From assembly GCA_964475955.1 (NCBI GenBank), contig CAYYZY010000001.1, positions 1-64,000 of the forward strand: 64,000 nt of DNA. Direction: 5' to 3'. The first letter of the stretch is position 1; each line of letters opens with the position of its first letter. Below, piece after piece: positions 1 through 11,103 of this stretch. The notes under the pieces are model-generated. The model saw only the letters and a list, made by a program, of their open reading frames with translations. It did no database searches and was not told the DNA's origin. This stretch comes from DATKZH01 sp964475955. Its GTDB lineage: Bacteria; Planctomycetota; Planctomycetia; Pirellulales; Thermoguttaceae. The position numbers and the translations under genes are program-made.

Positions 1-1749
<1,749 letters not shown>

Positions 1750-2046
1750 GCGCCCCGCGGGCCGACTTCCCGGCAGGCACGATCCGTCCCGAAGTGCCGA
1801 ACGGCACGAGAAGACGTGCGTTGTTGTTGACTCCCGGGCCCTCGTGAGGTCAGATCTTCTCGGCACAAGTCGCGCGACCTGATTGGAGTGCGGGGGCTTG
1901 TCTCCGCCATTAGACGGCCGCAGAACGTGGCGGGGCGCCTCTCTCAGATGACCTGCCGCATCGCTTGTCGTTCGAGGAAATGACCGAGAAAGCGGCGACG
2001 AGTCGTCGCACTCCAAAAGCGATCGCGTTTCGGACCGGGACCGACG

Positions 2047-2688
2047 ATGGCCGACTCGCTTCCGGAGCTCCTGAAAGCGCGTTTGCGGGGGCCGCTTCCC
2101 GGCCCCGCGGTGGGGCACTTGTACGCGCCGCCGACGCGACCAGCCCGGCATTACGAAGAGGCCCCCGCCGACGCCCGGCCGGCCGCCGTGCTGGCCCTGC
2201 TCTACCCGCACGAGGACGCGTGGCACCTGCCGCTCACGCTGCGGCCGGCGCACCTGCCCGACCACGCCGGCCAGGTGTGTCTGCCGGGTGGAGCGATCGA
2301 GCCGGGCGAGACGGCGCGCGAGGCCGCCGTGCGGGAGTTCGTCGAGGAGTTGGGGGCGACCGAGGAGCCGATCGAGCTTCTTGGGAGCCTTTCTCCGCTT
2401 TACCTTTCGGCGACCAACTTCCGCGTGGAGCCGTGGGTGGGGGTCACGGCCTCGCGCCCGCCGCTGGTTCCCAACCCGGCCGAAGTCGAAGCGGTGCTGG
2501 AAATCCCGCTCGTCCACCTGCTCGAGCCGGCCGAGCTCGAGAGCCACGAGCGTCGCGAGGGCGGCCGCGTCTACCCGGCCCCCCATTTCGCCTGGCAAAC
2601 GTACCGCATCTGGGGCGCCACGTGCATGATCCTCGGCGAGCTGGTCGCGCTCCTTCGCGAGCCGGACGGCCCAGGAAACCAGCGCTGA
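2047..2688 (+). CDS. Nudix hydrolase, probable coenzyme A pyrophosphatase
   Basis: A 213-residue protein with a complete Nudix box at about residues 81-103: GG at the start, E of PGE, then REAAVREFVEELG. This box binds Mg and hydrolyses nucleoside diphosphate-X bonds. Just before it is the stretch LTLRPAHLPDHAGQVCLPGG, which matches the extra signature of the CoA-diphosphatase branch (NUDT7/NUDT8/YeaB-like) and favours cleavage of CoA or acyl-CoA to 4'-phosphopantetheine and 3',5'-ADP. Length fits that branch. The gene ends 26 bases before the oxidoreductase start, so the two could be co-transcribed, though no metabolic link is evident. Substrate is inferred from the signature only. Confidence 0.88.
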   Translation: MADSLPELLKARLRGPLPGPAVGHLYAPPTRPARHYEEAPADARPAAVLALLYPHEDAWHLPLTLRPAHLPDHAGQVCLPGGAIEPGETAREAAVREFVEELGATEEPIELLGSLSPLYLSATNFRVEPWVGVTASRPPLVPNPAEVEAVLEIPLVHLLEPAELESHERREGGRVYPAPHFAWQTYRIWGATCMILGELVALLREPDGPGNQR

Positions 2689-2714
2689 ACGAAGACCCGA
2701 AGGAGGCAACGACC

Positions 2715-4094
2715 ATGGCCACACGAACCTCACGCCGCCGGTTCCTCGCCGGTGCGGCCCTCGCCGCGCCCGGCCTCGTGATCCTCCCCGGCGGCCTGGC
2801 GGCACGCACGTACCGGGCCAACGAGAAGCTCAACGTCGCCCTGGTGGGCGTGAGCGGGCGAGGCTCGTGGTTCGTCGGCGCGATCGCCCGCATCGGCGAG
2901 AACGTGGTCGCGCTGTGCGACGTCAACCTGAAGCGGGCCGCCGGGGCGTTCGAGAAGCTGCCCCAAGCGCGCCGCTTCCGCGACTTCCGCAAGATGCTCG
3001 ACGAGATGGACCGCACGATCGACGCCGTCGTCGTCGCCACGCCCGACAACACCCACGCCGTGATCACCATGGCCGCGATCGAGCGGGGCAAGCACGTCTA
3101 CTGCGAGAAGCCGCTTACGCACGACGTGTGGGAGGCCCGCCGCGTGCGCCAGGCCGCCGGACAACACGGCGTGGCGACCCAAAAGGGCAACCAGGGCACG
3201 GCGACCGACGCCTTCCGCCGCGGCGTGGAGCTGATCCAGGCCGGCGCGATCGGCGAAGTCCGCGAAGTCCACATGTGGAAGGACAGCGGCGGCCCGGGCC
3301 CACGCCCCCTGCCGCAGGGATCGGAACCGGTGCCCGAACACCTCGACTGGGACCTGTGGCTCGGCCCGGCCGCGTTCCGCCCGTTTCATCCGTTGTGGCT
3401 TCGCTGGCACGGATGGCGCGACTTCGGCACGGGGCAGCTCGGCAACTGGGCCTCGCACACGGCGAACATGGCGTTCATGGCGCTGGGGATCGATTCGCTC
3501 TGGCACGCCGCCCCGGCGACGGGCGCGACGATCCGCGTGACGGCCGAGGTCTCGGCAGTCGTCGAGCGGTCGTTTCCCAAGTGGGAGGTCGTCCGCTGGG
3601 ACGTCCCCGCCCGGCGCGGCCTGCCGCCGGTGACCGTCCACTGGTACAACGGCCGCGGGGCGCCCCGCGGCCGCAAGCTCGTGGAGGACCTGCTGGGCCG
3701 CCGGCTCGATTGGGGCGACGCGGGCGAGCGCAAGTGGAAGGACCACGGCGGCTGCCTGATCGTGGGCAGCGACGGGATGATCCACGCGACCGAGCACAAC
3801 TCGTCGTTCACCCTGCTGCCCGAGGCCAAATTCGCCGGCTTCGAGGGGCCGCCGAAAACGCTTCCCCGGTCGGGCAGCCACGAACGGGAGTGGCTTCGCG
3901 CGTGCCTCGGCGGGCCGGCGGCGATGTCGAACTTCGACTACTCCGGCCCCCTGGCCGAGTTCCTGCTCCTGGGCAACGTGGCCTCGCAGTTCGACCACCC
4001 GATCGCATTCGATCCGAACGCATGCCGAGTGACCGACAGCGAAGCGGCCGACCGTGCCCTGCGCCGCACCTACCGCGAGGGCTGGTCGTTGTGA
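2715..4094 (+). CDS. Tat-exported Gfo/Idh/MocA family oxidoreductase
   Basis: The start is fixed by a strong AGGAGG at 2701-2706 and a twin-arginine signal (TSRRRFLAGAALAAPG) immediately after the Met. The frame is open further upstream, but that part overlaps the Nudix gene and is not coding. The mature 459-residue protein has a Rossmann fold (NVALVGVSGRGSW), the segment VVVATPDNTHA, and the EKP motif of the family (KHVYCEKPLTHDVWEARRV). Export by Tat implies folding with bound NAD(P) before secretion. Planctomycetes carry many such exported paralogues, generally thought to act on sugars or inositol-like compounds; the substrate here is unknown. It converges with the LEPR-type gene on the other strand. 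Confidence 0.92.
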   Translation: MATRTSRRRFLAGAALAAPGLVILPGGLAARTYRANEKLNVALVGVSGRGSWFVGAIARIGENVVALCDVNLKRAAGAFEKLPQARRFRDFRKMLDEMDRTIDAVVVATPDNTHAVITMAAIERGKHVYCEKPLTHDVWEARRVRQAAGQHGVATQKGNQGTATDAFRRGVELIQAGAIGEVREVHMWKDSGGPGPRPLPQGSEPVPEHLDWDLWLGPAAFRPFHPLWLRWHGWRDFGTGQLGNWASHTANMAFMALGIDSLWHAAPATGATIRVTAEVSAVVERSFPKWEVVRWDVPARRGLPPVTVHWYNGRGAPRGRKLVEDLLGRRLDWGDAGERKWKDHGGCLIVGSDGMIHATEHNSSFTLLPEAKFAGFEGPPKTLPRSGSHEREWLRACLGGPAAMSNFDYSGPLAEFLLLGNVASQFDHPIAFDPNACRVTDSEAADRALRRTYREGWSL

Positions 4095-4106
4095 GGGAGG
4101 CCGCGG

Positions 4107-5025
4107 CTACGCGTTTCGGTCTTCGAAACTGCGGATTTGCCGCCGGAACCGCCTGCGGAGCGAGTTCTCTCCATCCGTGCGGTCGTTCCTTCCCGGGCCG
4201 CCGCCCGCGCGGAATCGGCCGGGGACGCGGATCGACGGCACGAATTCCAGGTCGTCGTCGCCGGCGCCCGGTTCGAAGCGTGAGATCGCCGCCGTTCATT
4301 TGAATTGCCTCGAGCATGACGGTATCGGCGCCGCCGGCGACGGAGGCGCCGTCGCTCGCCAGGACGAGGTCCGCCCCCGCCTCCATGATGATGTTCTCGA
4401 GGTTGATCTGGTCGGCACCGGCGCCCGTAATCAGCGACATTACCTTGCCGGGGCCTGTCTTCATGACGAGTGTGTCGATGTTGACTCGAGCGTCGCCGTC
4501 GCCCGTGTTGATCGTCAGGTCACCAAATACCCACGTGGACTGCGATGGGCTGGGTGGCGGCTGAATCGTGAACAGGTCGCCCCCGCCTTGCCCCGTGAAC
4601 GACAAGTCACCCCCGATGTTCGCGCTGCCGAGGTCGGCATCATCCATGAACGTGACAGTATCCTGATTGCTGCTCCCGTGGATCGTGAGATTGCCAGCCA
4701 GGTTGAACATACCGTCGCTGAGCCCCGCGTCGCTGCCTACCTTCTGTGTATGGAAAGTAATGGCCGCTTCGTCCTGAAAAATAATACGCAGGTCCTTCAC
4801 GGTATGGGTTGACTTTTTCTCAGCCGGGTCGGTAAAGGTTGCGTCGTCGGAGACGTAGATCTTGCCGCCGTCCTCGCAGAGATGCACTTCGTCGCCGGAC
4901 GCGGAGGCGATGACCGTGTAGACACCGTCTGCTGCCGTGGTGTCTATGTGGGAGACGGCCAGCAGCTCTCTTCGTTCCAGCGGCTCGAACCGCAGCTTCC
5001 GCGCAGCGAACTGCTTCCTAGGCAT
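4107..5025 (-). pseudogene. LEPR-signature surface/secreted protein, apparent single-base frameshift
   Basis: The N-terminus MPRKQFAARKLRFEPLERRE, followed by LLAV, is the planctomycete N-terminal signature found on many large cell-surface or secreted proteins. The following region, VYTVIASASGDEVHLCEDGG, NLTIHGSSNQDTVTF and DLSFTGQGGGDLFTI, resembles beta-solenoid/calcium-repeat-like surface protein sequence. The as-sequenced frame turns into Arg-rich low-complexity after codon 253 and would run on to 3808, overlapping the oxidoreductase gene by nearly 290 bases. Removing one G from the GGG codon read at 4269-4267 restores TGAGDDDLEF and gives a stop at 4109-4107, a 305-residue protein that no longer overlaps. 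The base may be a real mutation or a sequencing error. Even corrected, the C-terminal tail looks poor, so the gene may be a decayed, truncated copy. Confidence 0.6.
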
Positions 5026-5174
5026 GGCTCACCTCCCGTCTTGTACGACACCGACCTGGTTCAGACCGTGACCGCGCGGTCACGCACACGCCGCTGGCAC
5101 GCAGAAAAGAGAAGGCGCTTCCGTCGACGCCCCCGACCGGGCGAACCGTGCCCCCAAGATGGCCTTTGCTCTTG

Positions 5175-5203
5175 ACGGTAGTCTAGTCAAATGCGACTGT
5201 CAA
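5175..5203 (-). promoter_or_regulatory. candidate sigma-70-type promoter for the LEPR-type gene
   Basis: Read on the minus strand, TTGACA (5203-5198), a 17-base spacer and TACCGT (5180-5175). The -35 box is perfect and the -10 box weak. It lies about 150 bases upstream of the LEPR-type start. Seen by eye, not tested. Confidence 0.35.
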
Positions 5204-5478
5204 GTACTCGCTACCAGGAAGACCTCAGTATCCGCCTTCCGCACGCGCCTCCAACCGCGCGGCGCGACTTGCGATCCCTAACGCCTTGGGGCCGCCTCGA
5301 CCCGCGACCGGTCGTGGAGTGCCGCGGCTGGAACCACCAGGCAAGCTCTACCGCCTGCGCGACCCTTGGCGAATAGGCCCTCCGGGGACGACGGGCAAGC
5401 TTTGCGCCCGCGCAACGTGGAGGACGATGCGGCCGTCACCGGTGGCCCTCCGTTCGTCCGGCTCGTGCCTCGAACGTG
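5204..5478. other. intergenic stretch without a recognisable gene
   Basis: Together with the LEPR promoter region this fills about 450 bases between the LEPR-type start and the symporter gene stop. Reading frames here are short and carry no family motif. No clear hairpin terminator is seen after the symporter gene. Confidence 0.5.
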
Positions 5479-8136
5479 TTATCCCGAGGGAGCAGGGTTC
5501 TGCTCCTCGCCGGAGAGCGTGAACATCGTCAATCCCTCCAGCGCGCGGCGTTTCGCGGGAATCACCAGGCTCGCCACGTAGCCGATCGCCACGCAACTGG
5601 CGATCCCCACGGCGGCGTAGAGGACTCCGTGGACGACCTCGTAGGTGGCGGCCGTGTAGAGGATGACGGCGCTGGCCACGAAGCCGACCAGGGCCCCGGG
5701 GCCGTGCGTGCGGCGCGTGAAGATACCCAGCGCGAAGAGCCCGGCCAGCCCGCCGCCGAACAGGCCCACGACCTTCATGTACTGGTCCCACATCGAGGGG
5801 CTGTTCAGGATGGCCATCACCACGGCCGAGCCCGTGCCCAGGGCGCCCAACAGCACGGTGAGCCCTCGGGCGACGGCCAGCACGTGGCGGTCGGAGACGC
5901 CGGGGCGCAAAGGGCGGTAGAAGTCGGTCGTGATCGCGGTGGCCATGGAGTTCATGCTGCTGTCGAGGCTCGACATGGCCGCGGCGAACAGGCCGGCGAT
6001 CACCAGCCCCGCCACGCCGACGGGGATCTGTTGGGCGATGAACCAGGGGAAGACGTCGTCGCTCTTGCCGGTCGGGTTGAGCAACTCGGGCTGCGTCTTG
6101 TAGAAGGCCCACAAGGCGGTTCCCACGCCGAAGAAGATCAGCGAGGCGGGGATGGTCAACAGGGCGTTGGTCCAGACGCTCCGCGCGGCCGCCTTCTCGT
6201 CGGCCGTGGTCAGGTAGCGCTGGACGACCGTCTGGTCGCCCGTGTAGGAGACGAGGATCTGCGCCGCGGCGCCGAACACGATCACCCAGAGCACCGGCTG
6301 CGTGGGAGCCCAGTCGAGGTCGGCCAGGCGGAGCTTGTCGGCGTCGGCGATCATCGACCAGGCCGCGCCCAGTCCGCCTTCGGCGCCGGCCAGATCGACG
6401 GCGATGATCCCCAGGCTGAGCAGTGCCCCGCCCATGAGCACGAACACCTGGAGGACGTCGGTCCAAACGACGGCCTCGATGCCGCCCAGCACGGTGTAGA
6501 GCGTGGCCAGCACGCCCATCACGAGGATGCAGGAGTAGACGTCGATCCCGGTGACCGTCCTCAGCGCCAGGGCCGGCAGGAAGAGCACCACGCCCATGCG
6601 CCCGAGCTGAAACAGGACGAACGAGGCGCTTCCCAGCAGGCGCGTCGGCTTGTTGAACCGCTTCTCCAGGTACTCGTAGGCCGAAGTGACGTTCAGCCGG
6701 CGGTAGAACGGCAGGTAGAAGAACACGATCACCGGGGCCATCACGACGATCATCATGTTGAAGACGAAGAAGGTCCAGTCGGTGCGGAAGCTCTTGGCCG
6801 GGATCGCCATGAACGTGATCGCGCTGAGCTGGGTGCCGAAGATGCTCAGGCCCGCGGCCCACCAGGGGATGCGGCGTCCGCCGAGGAAGAAGTCGCCGGT
6901 GCTCTTCTCACGCCGCGAGAAGTAGACGCCCATGGCCACCAGCGCCGCCAGATACACGGCCAGCACGGTGTAGTCCGGGGCGCCGAAGCCGCGCCGGATC
7001 GCCCGGGGCTTCGCCCAGACCACCTGCGGCGTGCGCACGCCGGGCCGGGCCTCGCCGGTGGGGATGACGTAGCGCTTCGCCCCGTCGGCATCCTCCCACC
7101 ACGTGGTGTTGGTCGTCACGGGCGGCCAGAGGCCGGCCGCGGGGTCTTTGGGGAAACGGCCCGCCGTGACCCAGGTGTCGGTCTCCACGTGATAGGAGAG
7201 CACGTCGGCCGGAAAGCCGGGGTGGTCGTCCCCCAGCTCCGCCACGCGGAAGGCGTTCTCGCCGTCGTCGCCGCCGATGATGGCGAAGTGCGACTGCCCC
7301 AGCGGCATGGCCGGGCTGGGCGCAGCGGCGGCGAACCGCGGCGTGGGTGCGATCGGGCTCCACCGCCGGGTGGCCGGGTCGTAGCGGTAGCCGTCGTTTA
7401 AGAAGAGACGTTTGTCGTCGCCCTCCTTGCTCGGATCGAGATCGACGCCGCCGACGAGGAAGAAGGCGTCCGACTGGACGGCTGCCACGGCCAGCATGCG
7501 CGGCCTGCCCGGCCACGGATCGAGCACCTCCCACCGGCGCTCGCCCGGCGGCCGGGAGAGGTCGAGCGCCCAGAAGGTATGGAGGGCTCGGGGCGCCTCG
7601 GGCGCGCCGCGCCCGCCGGCGACGTAGACCGTGTCGCCGAGCTTCGCCCCGCAGAAGAAGGCGGCCGGACCGGGCATGGGCGGAAGCTGGGCGATTTGCA
7701 GCTCGGTGCCGGTCCAGCGGAGCGAGAAGCCGTCGGCGTAGTGCCGTTGGGAGTCGCCGCCGCCGAGGCAGACGACGCACGTTCGCCCCTCGGCGTCCTG
7801 CCAGTTGACCGAAACGCCGTAGGCCAGCGGCCGCGGCAGCTTGAAGCCGGTCTGCCACGCCCCGTTCGGCGCGGGCAGCACGAAGACGTCGTCGTGCCAT
7901 ACCTTGGCTGCGCCGTCCCAGGGCCGCCCGGCGGGGAAATTGGCCCCGCCGGCCACGACCAGCGCCCCGTGCGACACGCCGGCAAACGGCCCGGCGAAGC
8001 CGACCGGGTCGGGCAGCGGCGGCAGCGTGTCCCACGCAAGTGCCTTCGGCGCTTCGCCGGGCTCGCCGGCCGGGGCTGCGAGGCAACACGTCGTCCAGGC
8101 GATGAGCGCCACTCCGATCCGTGCGCAGTACTTCAC
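5479..8136 (-). CDS. kelch-domain / sodium:solute symporter fusion, probable sialic acid uptake
   Basis: An 885-residue fusion. The GTG start at 8136 is chosen because GGGAG lies 8 bases upstream and a signal peptide follows at once (VKYCARIGVALIAWTTCCLA). The frame continues 27 codons further upstream without signal-like sequence. Residues about 25-380 are kelch-type repeats (GALVVAGGANFPAGRPW, YVAGGRGAPEAPRALH, HFAIIGGDDGENAF), closest in feel to periplasmic N-acetylneuraminate mutarotases. From about residue 387 the protein is a sodium:solute symporter with many membrane helices (YTVLAVYLAALVAMGVYF, STGDFFLGGRRIPWWAAGLS). The sialidase gene lies 99 bases upstream on the same strand, so release, anomer conversion and sodium-coupled import of sialic acid may be linked. 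The sugar is inferred from context. Confidence 0.88.
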   Translation of the reverse strand: MKYCARIGVALIAWTTCCLAAPAGEPGEAPKALAWDTLPPLPDPVGFAGPFAGVSHGALVVAGGANFPAGRPWDGAAKVWHDDVFVLPAPNGAWQTGFKLPRPLAYGVSVNWQDAEGRTCVVCLGGGDSQRHYADGFSLRWTGTELQIAQLPPMPGPAAFFCGAKLGDTVYVAGGRGAPEAPRALHTFWALDLSRPPGERRWEVLDPWPGRPRMLAVAAVQSDAFFLVGGVDLDPSKEGDDKRLFLNDGYRYDPATRRWSPIAPTPRFAAAAPSPAMPLGQSHFAIIGGDDGENAFRVAELGDDHPGFPADVLSYHVETDTWVTAGRFPKDPAAGLWPPVTTNTTWWEDADGAKRYVIPTGEARPGVRTPQVVWAKPRAIRRGFGAPDYTVLAVYLAALVAMGVYFSRREKSTGDFFLGGRRIPWWAAGLSIFGTQLSAITFMAIPAKSFRTDWTFFVFNMMIVVMAPVIVFFYLPFYRRLNVTSAYEYLEKRFNKPTRLLGSASFVLFQLGRMGVVLFLPALALRTVTGIDVYSCILVMGVLATLYTVLGGIEAVVWTDVLQVFVLMGGALLSLGIIAVDLAGAEGGLGAAWSMIADADKLRLADLDWAPTQPVLWVIVFGAAAQILVSYTGDQTVVQRYLTTADEKAAARSVWTNALLTIPASLIFFGVGTALWAFYKTQPELLNPTGKSDDVFPWFIAQQIPVGVAGLVIAGLFAAAMSSLDSSMNSMATAITTDFYRPLRPGVSDRHVLAVARGLTVLLGALGTGSAVVMAILNSPSMWDQYMKVVGLFGGGLAGLFALGIFTRRTHGPGALVGFVASAVILYTAATYEVVHGVLYAAVGIASCVAIGYVASLVIPAKRRALEGLTMFTLSGEEQNPAPSG

Positions 8137-8235
8137 GCGATCGACTCCCAAGAACCGCTCGTGCCGACCCGATACCTCGGGCCCGGGTCTCCGGCAATGT
8201 CCGCCCTCGACCTGCAAAAAACCGGCCGCCCCCCC

Positions 8236-9354
8236 TCACTCGGCCCGAAGCTCATCCTTCCCCTCCGTGAGCCATGCGAGGGTGAATCGGGCGAACGTGA
8301 TCCGGCCGTAGTCGTCGCGCTCGTAGAGGCAGCCGATCGTGCCGTCGGGCAATGCGACGAGGTCGGAGTAGGCGGCCGAGCCTTCGTGGATCACCCGGGC
8401 GACCGGCCACGTTCGGCCTTCGTCGTAGCTGAGGCGCACGGTCATGTGGCTGCGCCCCGGCCCGCCGGGCCCCGAGTAGAGGATTCGGTTCTTCTTCGGC
8501 GGCAGCGTGTAGCGGAGGATGCTCGACTGACACACCGGGCAGTACACCTCGGGGTGATGCTTGGGCTTCGACCAGCTCAGCCCGCCGTCGGTGCTCCTGG
8601 CGAAGGCGCGCTGCTTCGGCCCGAGGTATTGGCGCATGGAAAGCAGGATCGATCCGTCGGCCAGTTCCACGGCCTCGCACTCGTTCATTCCGGGCTCGGT
8701 CACGCCGCCGAGTTGCCAGCTCTGGCCGTGGTCGTCGCTGTAGAAGACGAGGGAGCGGCCCTTCTTGGCCCAGTCGCCCCAGCCCTTGCTGTCGCCGCAG
8801 TCGCAGGGGATCAGCAGGCGCCCGGTGCGTAGCTGGATTCCGTGGCCCGGGCCGGTAGCGTACCAGCCCCAGTCGGGCTTCTTGACGTCCTCGGTAATCT
8901 CGATCGGCGGGGCCCAGGTGCGACCGTCGTCGGTGCTCTTGGTAAGGAAGACCCGCTCGTTGTTGCGGCAGAACGGCAGCCAGACGGTGCCGGTTTGGCG
9001 GTCGACGACCGGGCACGGGTTGCCGATGGTGATCTTGGCCGTGCCGCCTTCCTCGTACACGAGCTGTATCGGTTCCCAGGTCTTGCCGCCGTCGCTACTG
9101 CGGCGGAGCACCAGGTCGAGGTCGCCGTGGTCGCCGCGCCCGGTCTTGCGCCCTTCGCAGAAGGCCAGCAGCGTGTCCTCGTTGGTCCGCACGATGCCCG
9201 GGATGCGGTACGTGTGGTACCCCTCGGTGCCGCTGGTGAAGACGTCGACCTGGGCCGGGGGCTGCGCGGCCCGGCCGACGGTTGCACCTCCAACCGCCCC
9301 GAGCAGCACGACGATCACTGCGGCGACGGACATGCCACGGGCAATGGGGTTCAT
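8236..9354 (-). CDS. secreted exo-alpha-sialidase (BNR/Asp-box repeats)
   Basis: A 372-residue protein. The ATG at 9354 follows AAGGAG at good spacing and opens a signal peptide (MNPIARGMSVAAVIVVLLGA); an upstream in-frame extension is not protein-like. The sialidase fold is shown by the YRIPG motif near the N-terminus (YHTYRIPGIVRTNEDTLLAF) and by five Asp-boxes: SSDGGKTW, STDDGRTW, YSDDHGQSW, STDGGLSW and SYDEGRTW. These enzymes release terminal sialic acid from glycoconjugates, outside the cytoplasm. Length is usual for a single-domain bacterial sialidase. It is followed by the kelch/symporter fusion, probably as an operon. An AGE-family epimerase that could serve the same pathway lies at 19.4 kb. 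Confidence 0.92.
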   Translation of the reverse strand: MNPIARGMSVAAVIVVLLGAVGGATVGRAAQPPAQVDVFTSGTEGYHTYRIPGIVRTNEDTLLAFCEGRKTGRGDHGDLDLVLRRSSDGGKTWEPIQLVYEEGGTAKITIGNPCPVVDRQTGTVWLPFCRNNERVFLTKSTDDGRTWAPPIEITEDVKKPDWGWYATGPGHGIQLRTGRLLIPCDCGDSKGWGDWAKKGRSLVFYSDDHGQSWQLGGVTEPGMNECEAVELADGSILLSMRQYLGPKQRAFARSTDGGLSWSKPKHHPEVYCPVCQSSILRYTLPPKKNRILYSGPGGPGRSHMTVRLSYDEGRTWPVARVIHEGSAAYSDLVALPDGTIGCLYERDDYGRITFARFTLAWLTEGKDELRAE

Positions 9355-9695
9355 GGTCGTTGCTCCTTTGTTCTGGCCGCCTGGTCTGATGGGCACGAAT
9401 GCAGCCCCTCTCGGGAGGGGCCCCTGGTCGCGAGGGCATGGCTCGGCTGGGAACCGGCGCCGGCCCCCGCCGATCCGGGGCCCATCGTAGCAGGAGGGAT
9501 TGGCGCCCGCCACGGTCGCTGGCCCGATGCCCACGGTAGGGAACGGCCTCCGCGGCGATCGCAGGATTGCGGAACGGCACAGGTGCCATTCCCTACAGCC
9601 GCAACGAATGCGCGCGGAAGTCGCGCACGGTCATTGGGGACGAGGTCGAAGGGTCCGCGACCGCCCGACCCGGTCGCTCCCCCTATTCGGCGGCC
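9355..9695. other. divergent intergenic region with a short hairpin element
   Basis: Lies between the sialidase start (minus) and the serC promoter (plus). The only structure seen is the inverted repeat at 9536-9596, listed separately. No coding potential was recognised. Confidence 0.5.
9536..9596. repeat. GTAGGGAACG-type hairpin element
   Basis: Left arm GTAGGGAACGGC (9536-9547) pairs with right arm GCCATTCCCTAC (9585-9596) with one mismatch. Related strings occur at about 26779-26816 (GGAACGCCGCGGAGGGTG then TTTCCTACAG) and at 63790 (GTAGGGAACGCCCTGCG), suggesting a dispersed palindromic family. Confidence 0.5.
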
Positions 9696-9723
9696 TTGTG
9701 TCCCCCTGCCTTTTCAGTAGACT
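9696..9723 (+). promoter_or_regulatory. candidate promoter for serC
   Basis: TTGTGT, a 16-base spacer and TAGACT, about 65 bases before the serC start. A moderate match to a vegetative promoter. Confidence 0.35.
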
Positions 9724-9787
9724 TGGGGATTCGGCACGTACCCCTTGGTCCTGGAAACCATTCAGAATTGCGACAGGAATGACGGAG

Positions 9788-10885
9788 ATGGCACAGCGCG
9801 TTTACAACTTCGCCGCCGGACCGGCCGTGTTGCCCTTGCCCGCCTTGGAGGAGGCCCAGCGAGACCTGCTCGCCCTGCCCGGCGTGGGGGCCTCGGTACT
9901 GGAGATCAGCCACCGGTCGAAGACGTTTCAGGCGATCATCGAGGGGGCCGAGCAGAACCTGAGGAAATTGCTGGCCATTCCCGACGACTACCGCGTGCTG
10001 TTCCTCCAGGGCGGGGCCCAGATGCAGTTCGCCATGGTCCCGATGAACTTCCTCCGCAATACCGGCAAGTCGGCCGACTACCTCCTCACCGGCTCCTGGG
10101 GCAAGAAGGCGATGAAGGAAGCCGAGACGCAAGGCTCCACCCGCGTGGCCTGGGACGGCGACGCCGTCGAGCTGCGCCGGCTCCCCGCGCGGGAAGAGCT
10201 CGACCTCGACCGGGCCGCGGCGTACGTGCACATCACGTCGAACGAGACCATCCAGGGCGTCCAGTTCGCGACGGAGCCCGACGTGGGCGACGTCCCCCTG
10301 GTCTGCGACGCCTCGTCCGACTTCCTCTGCCGCCCGGTGCCCCTCCGCCGCTACGGCATCCTCTACGCCTGCGCTCAGAAGAACGCCGGTCCGGCGGGCG
10401 TGACCGTCGTGATCCTGCGCGACGACCTCGTCGAGCGCGTGCCCGGCGACCTGCCGTCGATGCTCAGCTACAAGAAGCTGGCCGACGCCAACTCGCTTTT
10501 GAACACGCCGCCCTGTTTCGGCATCTACATGGTCAAGCTGGTCACCGAGTGGCTGTTGCAGGAGATCGGCGGGCTGGACAAGATGCACGAGCAGAACCGC
10601 CGGAAGTCGGCCCTGCTCTACGACGTGATCGACCGGTCGGACGGATTCTACCGGGGTCACGCGGAACCGGCCAGCCGCTCGATCATGAACGTCACCTTCC
10701 GGCTGCCCGACGAATCGCTGGAGACCGAGTTCCTCGAAGGGGCCGAATCCCGGGGCCTTGCGGCGCTGAAGGGGCACCGGTCGGTCGGCGGGATCCGGGC
10801 GTCGATCTACAACGCCATGCCGGTCGAGGGGGTCGAGGCGCTCCGCGACTTCATGCTCGAATTCCATCAGGCGCACGGCAAGTAG
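9788..10885 (+). CDS. serC: phosphoserine aminotransferase
   Basis: A PLP enzyme that converts 3-phosphohydroxypyruvate plus glutamate to phosphoserine (serine pathway) and also serves pyridoxal phosphate synthesis. The 365-residue protein begins AQRVYNFAAGPAVLP, the classic SerC N-terminus. It keeps ISHRSKTF, FLQGGAQMQFAMVPMNFL and the PLP-binding Lys198 in YACAQKNAGPAGVTVVI, the same position as in E. coli. Two in-frame ATGs are possible, at 9779 and 9788; the second has AGGA (9774-9777) at 10 bases and gives the usual N-terminus. It stands alone on the plus strand with its own candidate promoter. Confidence 0.95.
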   Translation: MAQRVYNFAAGPAVLPLPALEEAQRDLLALPGVGASVLEISHRSKTFQAIIEGAEQNLRKLLAIPDDYRVLFLQGGAQMQFAMVPMNFLRNTGKSADYLLTGSWGKKAMKEAETQGSTRVAWDGDAVELRRLPAREELDLDRAAAYVHITSNETIQGVQFATEPDVGDVPLVCDASSDFLCRPVPLRRYGILYACAQKNAGPAGVTVVILRDDLVERVPGDLPSMLSYKKLADANSLLNTPPCFGIYMVKLVTEWLLQEIGGLDKMHEQNRRKSALLYDVIDRSDGFYRGHAEPASRSIMNVTFRLPDESLETEFLEGAESRGLAALKGHRSVGGIRASIYNAMPVEGVEALRDFMLEFHQAHGK

Positions 10886-11014
10886 CGTTTCCCGACCCGT
10901 GGCAGGCCCGGGCTCGTCGTGGACATGCTCGGCGGGGCCCACGACTTCACCCTCCCGGCGCTCAGGCGGAGCCAGGCCGGCCCCCCTTTCCCGGCCCGGC
11001 GGTCCGGCGTGAGC

Positions 11015-11020
11015 TATAAT
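11015..11020 (+). promoter_or_regulatory. possible -10 box upstream of the small membrane protein pair
   Basis: A perfect TATAAT about 84 bases before the first small membrane protein. No convincing -35 box is seen 17 bases upstream in this GC-rich stretch, so the call is tentative. Confidence 0.25.
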
Positions 11021-11103
11021 TCAGATGGGCCAGCACGCATCCGCCAATCGCCGTCCCTCGCCCTCCCGCTTCCCGGGCAGGCCGAGGGTTTGAGGTAGTT
11101 CAC

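Noticed and set aside
2730..3998. A 422-codon minus-strand frame
   Set aside because: Antisense to the Gfo/Idh/MocA gene, which has a signal peptide, ribosome binding site and family motifs.
5476..7401. A 641-codon open frame on the plus strand
   Set aside because: Lies opposite the kelch/symporter gene; composition is Asp/Gly/His/Arg-rich without motifs, a GC-rich antisense shadow.
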